A stretch of DNA of 64,000 nucleotides from Chloroflexota bacterium. Lineage in GTDB: Bacteria > Chloroflexota > Dehalococcoidia > Lucifugimonadales > UBA3495. Below the pieces are notes generated by a model that did not search any database, was not told the origin of the DNA, and saw nothing but the letters and a program-made list of their open reading frames with translations. Positions 16,011 through 23,933 of the stretch are shown piece by piece; the first letter of the stretch is position 1, and each line of letters begins with the position of its first letter. The translations under genes were made by a program, and so were the position numbers. The DNA lies in assembly GCA_028873965.1 (NCBI GenBank), contig JAPPMU010000031.1, positions 1 to 64,000 of the forward strand, read 5' to 3'.

Positions 16011-17903
16011 CTAGGTCTCCGGACGGGGGCGGATGTACTCGTACCCGTTGATGTTGCGGAGGTCACGATAGCGCACGCCCTCGGACCAAGGCTGGATCCT
16101 GGGACCAACCGGCCAGATCACGTCGAAGTTGTACAGCCCGATATTCGTAATGGCGTTTTCGAACATGAACGTGGTGATCTCGAGGGCCAACGCTCGGCGC
16201 GCCTCGTTGTTGATCTCGCCCTTGTGCAGAGCGATCTTTTCGTCAAGCCAGGGGTGGTCTGCGCCGCTGGACCAGACCGCTTGGTGGACCAGTTTGGAGC
16301 CCTTGTCGGTAAATCCCACGCCCGGTTCCAGGCGAATGCCAGCGGCGTGGCAGGTAGCGCCCTGGTACGTTCGTCCCACGATCGTGGGGCGAAGCGTGCC
16401 GTAGGGGACCTTTTGGAAATTCACGTCCACGCCGATGTCGGTCCACATGGAAGCGATAGCCTCACAAGCTTCCACTTCAACGGGCGCACCGCGCAGGGAC
16501 GGCGTGAGCGTAATGTCGAATCCATCAGGGTATCCGGCTTCTGCCAGAAGCTGTTTGGCCTGCTCGGGGTTGAATTCCCAACGCATTTCCGGGGGCAACC
16601 AGGTATCTTCGTACTGCCCGTACTCCCACATGACGGCCGGGCTGCCGTATCCCCGCAGCAAGGTGTCAACGATACCCTGGCGGTCGATGGCGATGGACAA
16701 TGCCCGGCGAACTTTTGCCGCGTTGGCCCATTCCTCTGAGTCGACATCCGCGCTGGCGGAAATCCAGGGCAGCTCCGGATCAAAGCCGGGCAACTGGTCG
16801 TCCGTGCCGGCGCCCACGTGGTATTGACCATAGATGTTGAGCGCCGATTCTCCCCCACCGGGCAGGCGCATCAATTCCGCGCCTTCCACGCTGAGCAGAG
16901 CATCCAGGGAGTCGAAAGCGCTGACGGTGGTATCCAGGTTTCCGGTCTGGAATCCGGCGATCCGGGAAGATTCTTCAGGGATTTCCCGGAAGTACATTTC
17001 GGCAAAATGCGGAGTCTTGCGCCAGTGGTCCTCCACGGCTTCCATGCGCCAGAAGGAACCGGTGCTGAATTCCACCAGGTCCCAGGAGCCGGTGGCCGCG
17101 ATCTGGTTGTTTGCCACTTCCGCCCCCAGTTCATCAGTCTGTTTTTTGCTGATGATCCAGGAACCGGCGCCGCCCGCGCTGGTGGAAAATTCCATGACGG
17201 CGACCGGCGACCAAGGCGTTCCAGCGTCGACTTCCACGGTGTAGTCGTCGATGGCGGTGGCGTGACCATCTTCGCTGTCCCAAACCCTGCGGATGTTGGA
17301 CGCCCGAGCGTGCTTGGAGCCCTCGGCTCCAAATTGCCGCATGCCCCAGATCACGTCCCCGGCGGTCATTTCGCCGTAACCCTTGTGGAACTGAACGCCT
17401 TTGTTCAGATGGAAAGTCCAGATCGAACCGTCTTCGGAAATTTCCCAGCTTTTGGCCAGCATCGGGACGGTTTCCAGGTCGCTGCTGACGGTCAGGAGCG
17501 ATTCGCCGATGGGAGCGGTTTGCAGGACAAAGATCTGCGGGTTACCCGTCAGGGCGGGATGGCCCATGAAGGGCCCGAGTTCCTTCTGTCCGACATTCAA
17601 GGTGCCAACGGGCTTGTCGTCAACCATCACCTCGGCGACTTGCGGAGTGGCCGTGGGCGCCGTGACGGCGGCCGCAACTGGCACTTCCGTAGCTGCCGGG
17701 GCGGATGATCGGGATTCGGCCACCGGAGCCTCCGTTGCTGCCGGCGCGGCCGGAGCCGCGCTCTGGCCGGCCGTGGTCTGACCGGCAGCGGCCTGACCGG
17801 TGGCGGGGGCGGGGGTTTCCGCCGCGCCGCCGCAGGCAACTGCCAGGGATAACGCGCAGAGACCAACGACGGCGATCAACGACTTTCCGGGAAATGGCAG
17901 CAT
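16011..17903 (-). CDS. extracellular solute-binding lipoprotein, family 5 (second copy)
   Basis: A 630-residue SBP_bac_5 lipoprotein. The signal peptide MLPFPGKSLIAVVGLCALS ends in lipobox LAVAC (Cys24), followed by a Pro/Ala-rich linker and the family 5 domain (KGVQFHKGYGEMTAGD, RRALSIAIDRQGIVDTLLRG). It is close to the downstream paralogue over its whole length, including identical C-terminal segments around YRDLRNINGYEYIRPRP. Differences cluster in surface segments, so the copies may differ in ligand preference. It is part of the minus-strand transporter operon. Confidence 0.92.
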   Translation of the reverse strand: MLPFPGKSLIAVVGLCALSLAVACGGAAETPAPATGQAAAGQTTAGQSAAPAAPAATEAPVAESRSSAPAATEVPVAAAVTAPTATPQVAEVMVDDKPVGTLNVGQKELGPFMGHPALTGNPQIFVLQTAPIGESLLTVSSDLETVPMLAKSWEISEDGSIWTFHLNKGVQFHKGYGEMTAGDVIWGMRQFGAEGSKHARASNIRRVWDSEDGHATAIDDYTVEVDAGTPWSPVAVMEFSTSAGGAGSWIISKKQTDELGAEVANNQIAATGSWDLVEFSTGSFWRMEAVEDHWRKTPHFAEMYFREIPEESSRIAGFQTGNLDTTVSAFDSLDALLSVEGAELMRLPGGGESALNIYGQYHVGAGTDDQLPGFDPELPWISASADVDSEEWANAAKVRRALSIAIDRQGIVDTLLRGYGSPAVMWEYGQYEDTWLPPEMRWEFNPEQAKQLLAEAGYPDGFDITLTPSLRGAPVEVEACEAIASMWTDIGVDVNFQKVPYGTLRPTIVGRTYQGATCHAAGIRLEPGVGFTDKGSKLVHQAVWSSGADHPWLDEKIALHKGEINNEARRALALEITTFMFENAITNIGLYNFDVIWPVGPRIQPWSEGVRYRDLRNINGYEYIRPRPET

Positions 17904-17953
17904 ATTTGCCTCATCGTCTTGTGATCGGGCGGCGATTTTGTGGGTAGTTTTTA

Positions 17954-19807
17954 CTACCGGTGCTTGATGTACTCATAACCGTTGATCTGGCGGACGTCGC
18001 TGCGGCGGACGTGCTCGCCCCACGGCTGGATGCGTGGCCCCACCGGCCAGATGGCGTCGATGTTGTAGTAAGTCAGGTCGGTCAGGGCGTGGTCGAACAG
18101 GAACTGCCCGAGTTCGCGCTCCATCTGCTCGCGCGCGTCGGGGTCCACTTCGCCCATGGCGCGGCGCATCAGGTCATCGGACCATTGGTGCTCCAGCCCG
18201 CGGTTGAAGGGGTTTTCGGTCAGGTAGCTGCCGAAGCCATTCGCGGGAGTGGGCAGCGGGCCGCCGGCGTGGCAGGTCGCGCCCTGGTAGGTCCGGCCCA
18301 CCAGCGTGGGGCGCAGGGTGCCGTAGGGGATGCGCTGGAAGTCCACGTCCAGGCCGATGTCGTTCCACATCTGCGAGATGGCTTCGCAGCTTTCCACTTC
18401 CTGGGGCGCGCCGCGGAGGGCCGGCGTCAGGGTGATGCTGAACCCATCCGGGTATCCGGCCTCTTCCAGCAGCTGCATGGCGCGTTCGGGGCTGTACTCC
18501 CAGTCCCGGCCGTCCAGGTAGTGCTCGAAGCCGCTGTACGAGTGGATGGGCGTGTCGGTGTTCCCGTGGCCGGACAGGATTTCGTCAACCAGGGCCTGGC
18601 GGTCAATGGCGGTCATCAGGGCCAGGCGCACCTTGCGGGCCCGGTCCCATTCCGGCGAGGTTATGTCGTCGGTAGGTGACACCCACGGGTTTTCGGGATC
18701 GTAGCCGGGCCGGGTTTCGATGCCCTCGACCGGGTACCAGTTTCCGTAAATCCGCAGGCTCTGCACGATGGCGTTGGGAACCTTCATCAGTTCGGCGCCT
18801 TCCACCTCCAGCACGCTGGGGATGGAGTCGTAGCCCATGAGGAAGGTATCCAGGGCGCCGGTCTTGAACCCGGCGACGCGGGATGACTCTTCGGGGATTT
18901 CCCACATGACGAACTGGTCGAAGGCAGGGGTGTGACGCCAGTGGTCGCGGACCGCCTGCATCTTCCAAAACTCGCCGGTGCGGTGGTCAATGATTTCCCA
19001 CGGACCGGTGGCGGCCATATTGGCGCTGGCCTCTTCGACGCCCAGCTCCTCGGTCTGCTTCTTGCTGGCGATGAAGGTGGAGGCGCCGCCGGGAGTCATG
19101 TGCCAGCGCTGGGCGATCACGTGGACCAGCGGTTCGCCGGTGTGAACCTGCACGGTGTAGTCGTCGATGATCATCGAGCCGTCGCGGTCCTCCCAGAACG
19201 TTGCCAATTGGCCAGCGCGGGGGTGCTTGCTCAGACCCCACTGCTGCATCGACCAGACGACGTCTTCTGCCGTCATCTCGCCGTAGCCCTTGTGGAACTG
19301 GACGCCCTTGTTCAGATGGAAGGTCCAGACGAGGAAGTCGTCGGAGATCTCCCAGGATTCCGCCAGCAGGCCAAGCACATCGCGGTTGGCGTCCTCCTGC
19401 AACAGTCCTTCGCCGATGGGCGCGGTGCCGTGGACGAAGATCTGCGGGTTGCCCAGGGTGCTGGGGTGCAGGAAGAAGGGCCCCATTTCCTTCAGGCCGG
19501 TGCTCAGGATGCCCGTGGGCTCTGCCATCATCATGGAGTCGCCCGAACCGGCGGCCTGGGGCACGGCGGTGGGCGCGGCCTGGGCCGCCTGGCCAGCCGG
19601 TGCCTGTGTCGGCGCGGCCGGCGCGGCGGCCTGCTGGCTGCCGGAGGCCGGTTGCTGCGGCGCTGCCTGCTGTGCGGCGGCGGCGGTGGGTTGTGCCGCG
19701 GGAGCCTGGGACTCTTCAGCGGTGCCGCACGCGACAATGGGGATCAGTGCCAAACCCCCAATGACAAGGACAAGCAAACTCTTGCGGCTGATTCCGAACC
19801 AACTCAT
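17954..19807 (-). CDS. extracellular solute-binding lipoprotein, family 5 (first copy)
   Basis: A 617-residue SBP_bac_5 lipoprotein and first gene of the operon. ATG 19807 is preferred because GGAGG lies 7 nt before it; an ATG at 19834 would add nine residues before a normal signal peptide. Lipobox IVAC gives Cys27, followed by a Gln/Ala/Pro-rich linker (about 30-95). The binding domain shares KGVQFHKGYGEMTAEDVVW and IDRQALVDEILSGHGN with the two downstream paralogues but is more diverged. The three lipoproteins probably compete for one permease. Confidence 0.92.
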   Translation of the reverse strand: MSWFGISRKSLLVLVIGGLALIPIVACGTAEESQAPAAQPTAAAAQQAAPQQPASGSQQAAAPAAPTQAPAGQAAQAAPTAVPQAAGSGDSMMMAEPTGILSTGLKEMGPFFLHPSTLGNPQIFVHGTAPIGEGLLQEDANRDVLGLLAESWEISDDFLVWTFHLNKGVQFHKGYGEMTAEDVVWSMQQWGLSKHPRAGQLATFWEDRDGSMIIDDYTVQVHTGEPLVHVIAQRWHMTPGGASTFIASKKQTEELGVEEASANMAATGPWEIIDHRTGEFWKMQAVRDHWRHTPAFDQFVMWEIPEESSRVAGFKTGALDTFLMGYDSIPSVLEVEGAELMKVPNAIVQSLRIYGNWYPVEGIETRPGYDPENPWVSPTDDITSPEWDRARKVRLALMTAIDRQALVDEILSGHGNTDTPIHSYSGFEHYLDGRDWEYSPERAMQLLEEAGYPDGFSITLTPALRGAPQEVESCEAISQMWNDIGLDVDFQRIPYGTLRPTLVGRTYQGATCHAGGPLPTPANGFGSYLTENPFNRGLEHQWSDDLMRRAMGEVDPDAREQMERELGQFLFDHALTDLTYYNIDAIWPVGPRIQPWGEHVRRSDVRQINGYEYIKHR

Positions 19808-20059
19808 CAAACTACCTCCGGTTGGAGTTTCCATTGTGAAGAAACCGTAGGAAAACGGGCTCCAGGAGCCCGCCGCTATAAGGCTGGGATGTGGTGAATT
19901 TGTACGCTCTAGGTCTCGAAAATCGGGATTATGAACGCCGTCGCAGTCTATCGGACGGAATTTGCAATGTCAATATATCGCATACTAATTATCGCTACGT
20001 TCTATTATCTTGAAACGTGATGAAGTTGGCGCATCAAAGTCGCGGCAGGGGGGAGAAAG

Positions 20060-20180
20060 TCAGCAGCGGGGTTTGCGGGATTTTATGATTGGTCAGGATT
20101 GGGAGATCTCCATCACCGAAGGGTCTCGGTCCCGATAACCCCCAAATCTTGAAAACCCTGACGCTGACGACTTCCCGTTG
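20060..20180. repeat. dispersed palindromic repeat, GATTTTCAGGATT family, copy 3
   Basis: The reverse complement of this stretch aligns almost end to end with 60-180: GTCAGGGTTTTCAAGATTTGG, a central segment with GGAGATCTCCCAATCC, and AAAATCCCGCAAACCC. The same order of blocks at two loci about 20 kb apart in opposite orientation marks a mobile or dispersed palindromic element of about 120 bp. Confidence 0.65.
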
Positions 20181-20307
20181 CAAACTGGGTACGGGTGAGC
20201 GCCTTCACCCCTATTGCGCGAACCCCGGCAGCGTGATACCATATCTGCAACAGCGATAATATGTATTTGATATTGGAATGTGCAGCGTTTCATAAATAAG
20301 GCAAAAG

Positions 20308-20325
20308 GGCTGCGGCTACGCAGCC
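20308..20325 (+). promoter_or_regulatory. 5'-leader hairpin directly before the uspA ribosome site
   Basis: GGCTGCG (20308-20314) and CGCAGCC (20319-20325) form a perfect 7-bp stem with a GCTA loop, followed at once by AAAAAGGAGG. The position suggests an effect on leader stability or ribosome access. It could also be an attenuator stem; no T-run follows, which argues against termination. Confidence 0.4.
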
Positions 20326-20342
20326 AAAAAGGAGGTAACGCC

Positions 20343-21353
20343 ATGACACTGTGCAACAACATAATCGTTCCCCTGGACGGGTCCAAATTGTCGGCCCAGG
20401 CGCTCCCCGCAGCCCGTTTGATGGCCAACGCGACGCGCGCGCCCATCACGCTGGTACGGTCTTTTGAGCGGACGCCGTACTGGCACGTCGACGCCGACCG
20501 CGGACGCTTCAGCGCCGCCATGGCCGCCGGCGAGCACGACCGCACCGTGGCCGATCTGGCGAGCATCAGGCGACGCATGGAGCACTGGGGCGTGGAGACC
20601 CCGATCTTCGTCGAGGCCCACGAGGAGCCGGCCCACCAGGCCATCATCAGCATGGCCAACCGCGACCCCAGCGCAATGGTGGTCATGTCAACCCACGGCC
20701 GCGGCGGTTTCTCCCGTATGCTGACCGGCAGCGTGACGGCCAGAGTGGTGAACGCGGTCCGGAACCCGACGCTGATCGTGCGCTGCAACAAAGGCGACTG
20801 CCCGGTGGTGCCGCAGTTCTTCGAGAACATCATCGTCCCGCTGGACGGGACCGGGTTTGCCGAGCACGCCCTGGACTACGCCGGCGAGTTGGCCACAACC
20901 TTCGGCACGCGGATCACCCTGTTCCGCTCCACGCCGGGCGCGGACTATTTCCGCACCCATTCCGACTGGGGACACTCCGGCGGGACGGCATACTCGTTCA
21001 GCGAGCCCGAAGAGATGGCCCGGAATCTGGCCCACACCTCGGAAGAATACCTGTGGAAAAAGGCGGATGGGCTGCGCGCCCGGTTCCCCCTGTTCGACGT
21101 CGACGTGGTGAACTCCCGGGAAAATCCCCAGAACGGCATCGTCGATCTGGCCAACCGGCTGGACAACGGGCTGGTGGTAATGGCGACCCGGGGCCGTCGC
21201 GCCGTGGGCCGGGCTCTGCTCGGCAGCGTGGGCGACCACGTGGTGCGGCATTCCAACACGCCTACGCTCCTGGTGCGGGGCCCGCTGCACGCCGCGGAGG
21301 GGTCATTCGCCGGCCACCAGCACGACCGGCATCGCGAGTTGGCTGCGGTGTAA
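20343..21353 (+). CDS. tandem universal stress protein (two UspA domains)
   Basis: A 336-residue cytoplasmic protein made of two USP domains. Domain 1 (about 4-145) begins CNNIIVPLDGSKLSAQALPA and ends near MLTGSVTARVVNAVRNPTL. Domain 2 (about 160-320) begins FENIIVPLDGTGFAEHALDYA and ends ALLGSVGDHVVRHSNTPTLL. G-2x-G-9x-G(S/T)-type nucleotide-binding loops are present in both, so ATP binding is likely. Such proteins help survival under starvation or oxidative stress. ATG 20343 follows a near-perfect AGGAGGT ribosome site, and a strong terminator follows the gene, so it is monocistronic. Confidence 0.92.
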   Translation: MTLCNNIIVPLDGSKLSAQALPAARLMANATRAPITLVRSFERTPYWHVDADRGRFSAAMAAGEHDRTVADLASIRRRMEHWGVETPIFVEAHEEPAHQAIISMANRDPSAMVVMSTHGRGGFSRMLTGSVTARVVNAVRNPTLIVRCNKGDCPVVPQFFENIIVPLDGTGFAEHALDYAGELATTFGTRITLFRSTPGADYFRTHSDWGHSGGTAYSFSEPEEMARNLAHTSEEYLWKKADGLRARFPLFDVDVVNSRENPQNGIVDLANRLDNGLVVMATRGRRAVGRALLGSVGDHVVRHSNTPTLLVRGPLHAAEGSFAGHQHDRHRELAAV

Positions 21354-21409
21354 CCTACGCACCGCCGGTGCGCGCGTGGCGCCGGCCATACTCTGGCGCC
21401 AATCGCGAT

Positions 21410-21433
21410 GGGGCGGGCCAATTGGCCCGCCCC
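21410..21433 (+). terminator. terminator after uspA
   Basis: The 10-bp perfect stem GGGGCGGGCC/GGCCCGCCCC with loop AATT is followed by CCTCGTTTGTC. It lies 56 bp past the uspA stop and just before a 173-bp repeat element. Confidence 0.7.
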
Positions 21434-21440
21434 CCTCGTT

Positions 21441-21613
21441 TGTCATAGGACTTACGCAGTTGGGAGACTTTACACCCGTCATTCCCGCGAAAGCGGGAAT
21501 CCAGTGGCCGAAATCGTTAACAGTGTTCCAGATTCGTTCACTGTGAAGCCTATGGATTCCTGCTTGCGCAGGAATGACGGGTTTGTAATTTCAAGTGCGT
21601 AACTCCTATGTCA
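21441..21613. mobile_element. 173-bp MITE-like element, copy A
   Basis: The ends are inverted repeats: TGTCATAGGACTTACGCA (21441-21458) and, reverse-complemented, TGACATAGGAGTTACGCA (21596-21613), 16 of 18 matching. Inside are two hairpins of the common ATTCCCGCGAAAGCGGGAAT type, facing each other (21475-21500 and 21556-21581). The copy at 23617-23789 has exactly the same length and layout. There is no coding capacity, so movement would need a transposase elsewhere. Confidence 0.65.
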
Positions 21614-21650
21614 CTGCGCCCGGTATGGCGGGCACTGCTGGATCAGTCGT

Positions 21651-22784
21651 CTACCACTTCTGGATCACCGGCAGGACTTCCTTGCCGAACAGGCCGATGT
21701 TCTTCATGGTGGCCTCGTGGCCCATGCGGGACTCCTGCCCGTAGAACACCAGGTGTTCCATGCCCAGCCGCTTGTGGATGTGTTCCAGCTTCTCCAGCAC
21801 GGTGTCGGGCGTGCCGCACACGATGTGGTAGTTCTCCTTCAGTTCCTCGAAGGTCTGCACGTTGAGGGGCTTGAGGCCGGTGCGCCGGGCGGCGATGGCG
21901 GCGCTTGCCGCCGAGCGATACCCGACGGGCGCCATGTACTCGCGAGGGCCGCGCAGGGTGGGGCCCATACGCCAGATGAAGTGCTTTGCCTGCTCGTCGG
22001 CCTCCTCCTGGGTATCGCCCACGTAGCAGCACAGCAGGTAGCCGAAGTTGTCGGGCACGGCCTCGCGTCCGGCCGCGTTGGCGGCCTGGGTGTACATGCC
22101 GAACAGTTCCTCGGTGACGTCCAGGTCGGTCAGGAACGCCACGTAGGTGTACCCGTGCTCTCCGGACCACTGCGCGGTCTCCGGGGACGACGTGCCGGGC
22201 ACCCAGATGGGCGGATGGGGCTGCTGGATGGGAACCATCCAGGGGTTGACCACGCGGAAGTTGTAGTGCTTGCCCTCCCAGCGGAAGGGGCCCGGCGTTG
22301 TCCACGTCTTGATCACCAGGTCGTGGCACTCTTCAAACCGCTCGCGGTTGGCCACCGGATTGTTGTTGGTGGATACCGTCTCCACGCCCGTGCCCCGCAC
22401 GAAGCCGGAGATCAGCCGCCCGCCCGAGATCACGTCGATCATCGCCAGCTCTTCCGCCAGCCGTATCGGGTTGTCGTGGATGGGCAGGATGTTGCCCAGC
22501 AGCAGGATTTTTGCCTGGTGGGTGATGCGGGCCAGCACCGCCGCCGACAGGTTGGTGGCGGCGTTCATGCACGACGGCGTGTTGTGATGCTCGTTGAGCA
22601 TGATGCCGTCGAAGCCCAGCTCGTCGGCGTAAACGCACTCGTCGAAGTAGCGCTTGAAGAGGCCGTTGGCCGTATTGGGGTTGAACCACGTGTTGGGGAA
22701 GGTCAGGCGCAGCGACGGGTACTTGTCGCCCTCTTCATCTGGGTACTCGTGGTAGGGAAACTCGGAAAAGTAGTAGCTCTTCAC
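21651..22784 (-). CDS. LLM-class flavin-dependent oxidoreductase
   Basis: A 377-residue luciferase-like monooxygenase with a TIM barrel that uses reduced flavin supplied by a partner. Hallmarks are GFDGIMLNEHHNTPSCMNAA (the LLM Glu-His-His), ILLLGNILPIHDNPIRLAEE, GRLISGFVRGTG and the F420/FMN-binding-like C-terminal HIHKRLGMEHLVFYG. The start is GTG 22784 behind CGGAGG (spacing about 9); an ATG at 22829 is possible but would place a hydrophobic stretch before the first strand. It is one of three LLM enzymes here. The substrate is unknown; the family oxidises alkanes, nitriloacetate, sulfonates and related compounds. Confidence 0.9.
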   Translation of the reverse strand: MKSYYFSEFPYHEYPDEEGDKYPSLRLTFPNTWFNPNTANGLFKRYFDECVYADELGFDGIMLNEHHNTPSCMNAATNLSAAVLARITHQAKILLLGNILPIHDNPIRLAEELAMIDVISGGRLISGFVRGTGVETVSTNNNPVANRERFEECHDLVIKTWTTPGPFRWEGKHYNFRVVNPWMVPIQQPHPPIWVPGTSSPETAQWSGEHGYTYVAFLTDLDVTEELFGMYTQAANAAGREAVPDNFGYLLCCYVGDTQEEADEQAKHFIWRMGPTLRGPREYMAPVGYRSAASAAIAARRTGLKPLNVQTFEELKENYHIVCGTPDTVLEKLEHIHKRLGMEHLVFYGQESRMGHEATMKNIGLFGKEVLPVIQKW

Positions 22785-22877
22785 GGGACGGTGGCCTCCG
22801 CTGGTTAATGCTATGAAACCGGCGGCCATGATAGCACAGCCCCCGTGCTATCATATCGGTACGGATCGGGAAGAACG

Positions 22878-23528
22878 ATGGACACCATCAACAACATCGA
22901 AGACTTGGTTCGGATTCTCGATGAGAACCCGGAGTGGCTCGAGGCCGTGCGGACCCGATTGCTGACCCGGGAACTGCTGGAGTTGCCTCAAGTGGTGGCT
23001 GGTCTGACTCAGCGCGTGGAGGACCTGGCCCAGCGCATGGACCAACTGGCTCAGCGCGTGGACCAACTGGTTCAACGGCAAGACAGGATGCAAGATGATC
23101 TGGGCTGGCTGAAAGGCCGCATCATCTACGAGATTGCGCGCGACGACGCCGCGCTGATCGCGGACGACATGGGCTTTGTACTTGAGCGAACCCTGGTTCG
23201 GCTGGACTTGAGGCGGCTGACGGAAGGACAGGACCTATCCGACCTTCCCCGGGGGGAGGTGCAAAGTTTCCACCGGGCCGACTTGGTAATGCAAGTTGCC
23301 GATAACGCCGGCAACTCACATTACATCGCCGTAGAAGCGTCCTTCACCGTGAATGGCCGGGATTCCCACCGTGCCCTGCGCAACGCTGAGCTGCTGACCC
23401 GATTCACTGGCCTGCCGTCGGTAGCGGCGGTTGCCGGCGTTCGGTACGATCGGAGACTGAGAGACCAGATCGGATCTGATCAACTGTACTGGTACGAGAT
23501 CCCGTCGGAGGATCCGGAAGCGGAGTAG
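22878..23528 (+). CDS. coiled-coil protein with PD-(D/E)XK-like C-terminal domain
   Basis: A 216-residue protein. Residues about 40-75 are a coiled coil built from near-identical heptads (QRVEDLA, QRMDQLA, QRVDQLV) encoded by 21-nt direct repeats (23010-23080). The C-terminal half has HRADLVMQV, then YIAVEASFTVNGRDSHRALRNA and GLPSVAAVAGV. The D...E-A-S pattern between two strands resembles the PD-(D/E)XK-like fold of predicted nucleases with N-terminal coiled coils (DUF3782-like). A paralogue lies at 41174-41791. The role is unknown, and activity is uncertain because a Ser stands where Lys is usual. ATG 22878; the gene is divergent from the LLM gene. Confidence 0.7.
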   Translation: MDTINNIEDLVRILDENPEWLEAVRTRLLTRELLELPQVVAGLTQRVEDLAQRMDQLAQRVDQLVQRQDRMQDDLGWLKGRIIYEIARDDAALIADDMGFVLERTLVRLDLRRLTEGQDLSDLPRGEVQSFHRADLVMQVADNAGNSHYIAVEASFTVNGRDSHRALRNAELLTRFTGLPSVAAVAGVRYDRRLRDQIGSDQLYWYEIPSEDPEAE

Positions 23529-23616
23529 CCGACCCTCTCCGGATCCGAGTGACGCCGGCAGGCCCGGCCGTGGCAGACGGATTCTCGTGTTCGCGCGTAC
23601 CCAGTTTGACCTGAAC

Positions 23617-23789
23617 TGTCATACGAGTTACGCACTTGAATTCACCAACCCGTCATTCCGGCTTTCGCCGGAATCCAGGGACTTGGTGGTAAATCAATTT
23701 CGACCAAAGTTAACGATGTCGGTTATTGGGTTCCCGCTTTTGCGGGAACGACGGCGCATAATCTGCCCAACTGCGTAACTCCTGTGTCA
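23617..23789. mobile_element. 173-bp MITE-like element, copy B
   Basis: The ends are TGTCATACGAGTTACGCA (23617-23634) and, reverse-complemented, TGACACAGGAGTTACGCA (23772-23789). The two internal hairpins match those of the copy at 21441-21613, as does the total length of 173 bp. The internal spacer differs and copy B is inverted relative to A in part of its flank words. No target-site duplication was established. Confidence 0.65.
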
Positions 23790-23906
23790 TTGCGACTCCG
23801 CACTTGATGCGGGGGTGGCAATCTCGTTGCTGGAGAGGCTATTCTTCGGTTAACGAGATCGCCACGTCGCTACGCTTCTCGCGATGACAAACCGGGTATG
23901 CGTGAG
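23784..23906. repeat. CATTGCGA/GGCAATCTCG dispersed repeat, copy 1
   Basis: It contains GTCATTGCGACTCCGC, GGTGGCAATCTCGTTGC and then the inverted CGAGATCGCCACGTCGC, TTCTCGCGATGACAAACC, ending GGGTATGCGTGAG (23894-23906). The copy at 57295-57429 has the same blocks and is bounded on both sides by that end word. Confidence 0.55.
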
Positions 23907-23933
23907 GATGCTCGTGGGGTTGCACCCCCAACG

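Larger units (their letters stand above)
19835..20342. other. 508-bp intergenic region with divergent promoters and a repeat
   Basis: No gene is visible. 19955-20025 is conspicuously AT-rich (TTGCAATGTCAATATATCGC, then TATTATCTTGAAACG) against a GC-rich background and is a likely promoter zone for the minus-strand transporter operon. 20060-20180 is an inverted copy of the repeat at 60-206. Upstream of uspA, TTGATA (20267-20272) and TCATAA (20290-20295) sit 17 nt apart as a weak promoter candidate. Exact promoters are unproven. Confidence 0.5.
23529..23933. other. 405-bp gene-free region filled with two repeat elements
   Basis: No credible gene. 23617-23789 is the second copy of the 173-bp inverted-repeat element. 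Its right end abuts or is nested with another repeat (23784-23906) of the CATTGCGA...GGCAATCTCG type, seen also at 40223-40262 and 57295-57429. Confidence 0.65.

Noticed and set aside
23010-23080. 21-nt direct repeats considered as a minisatellite or phase-variation tract
   Set aside because: They encode heptads of a coiled coil within one continuous frame; length change would be in frame, so no on/off switching is expected.
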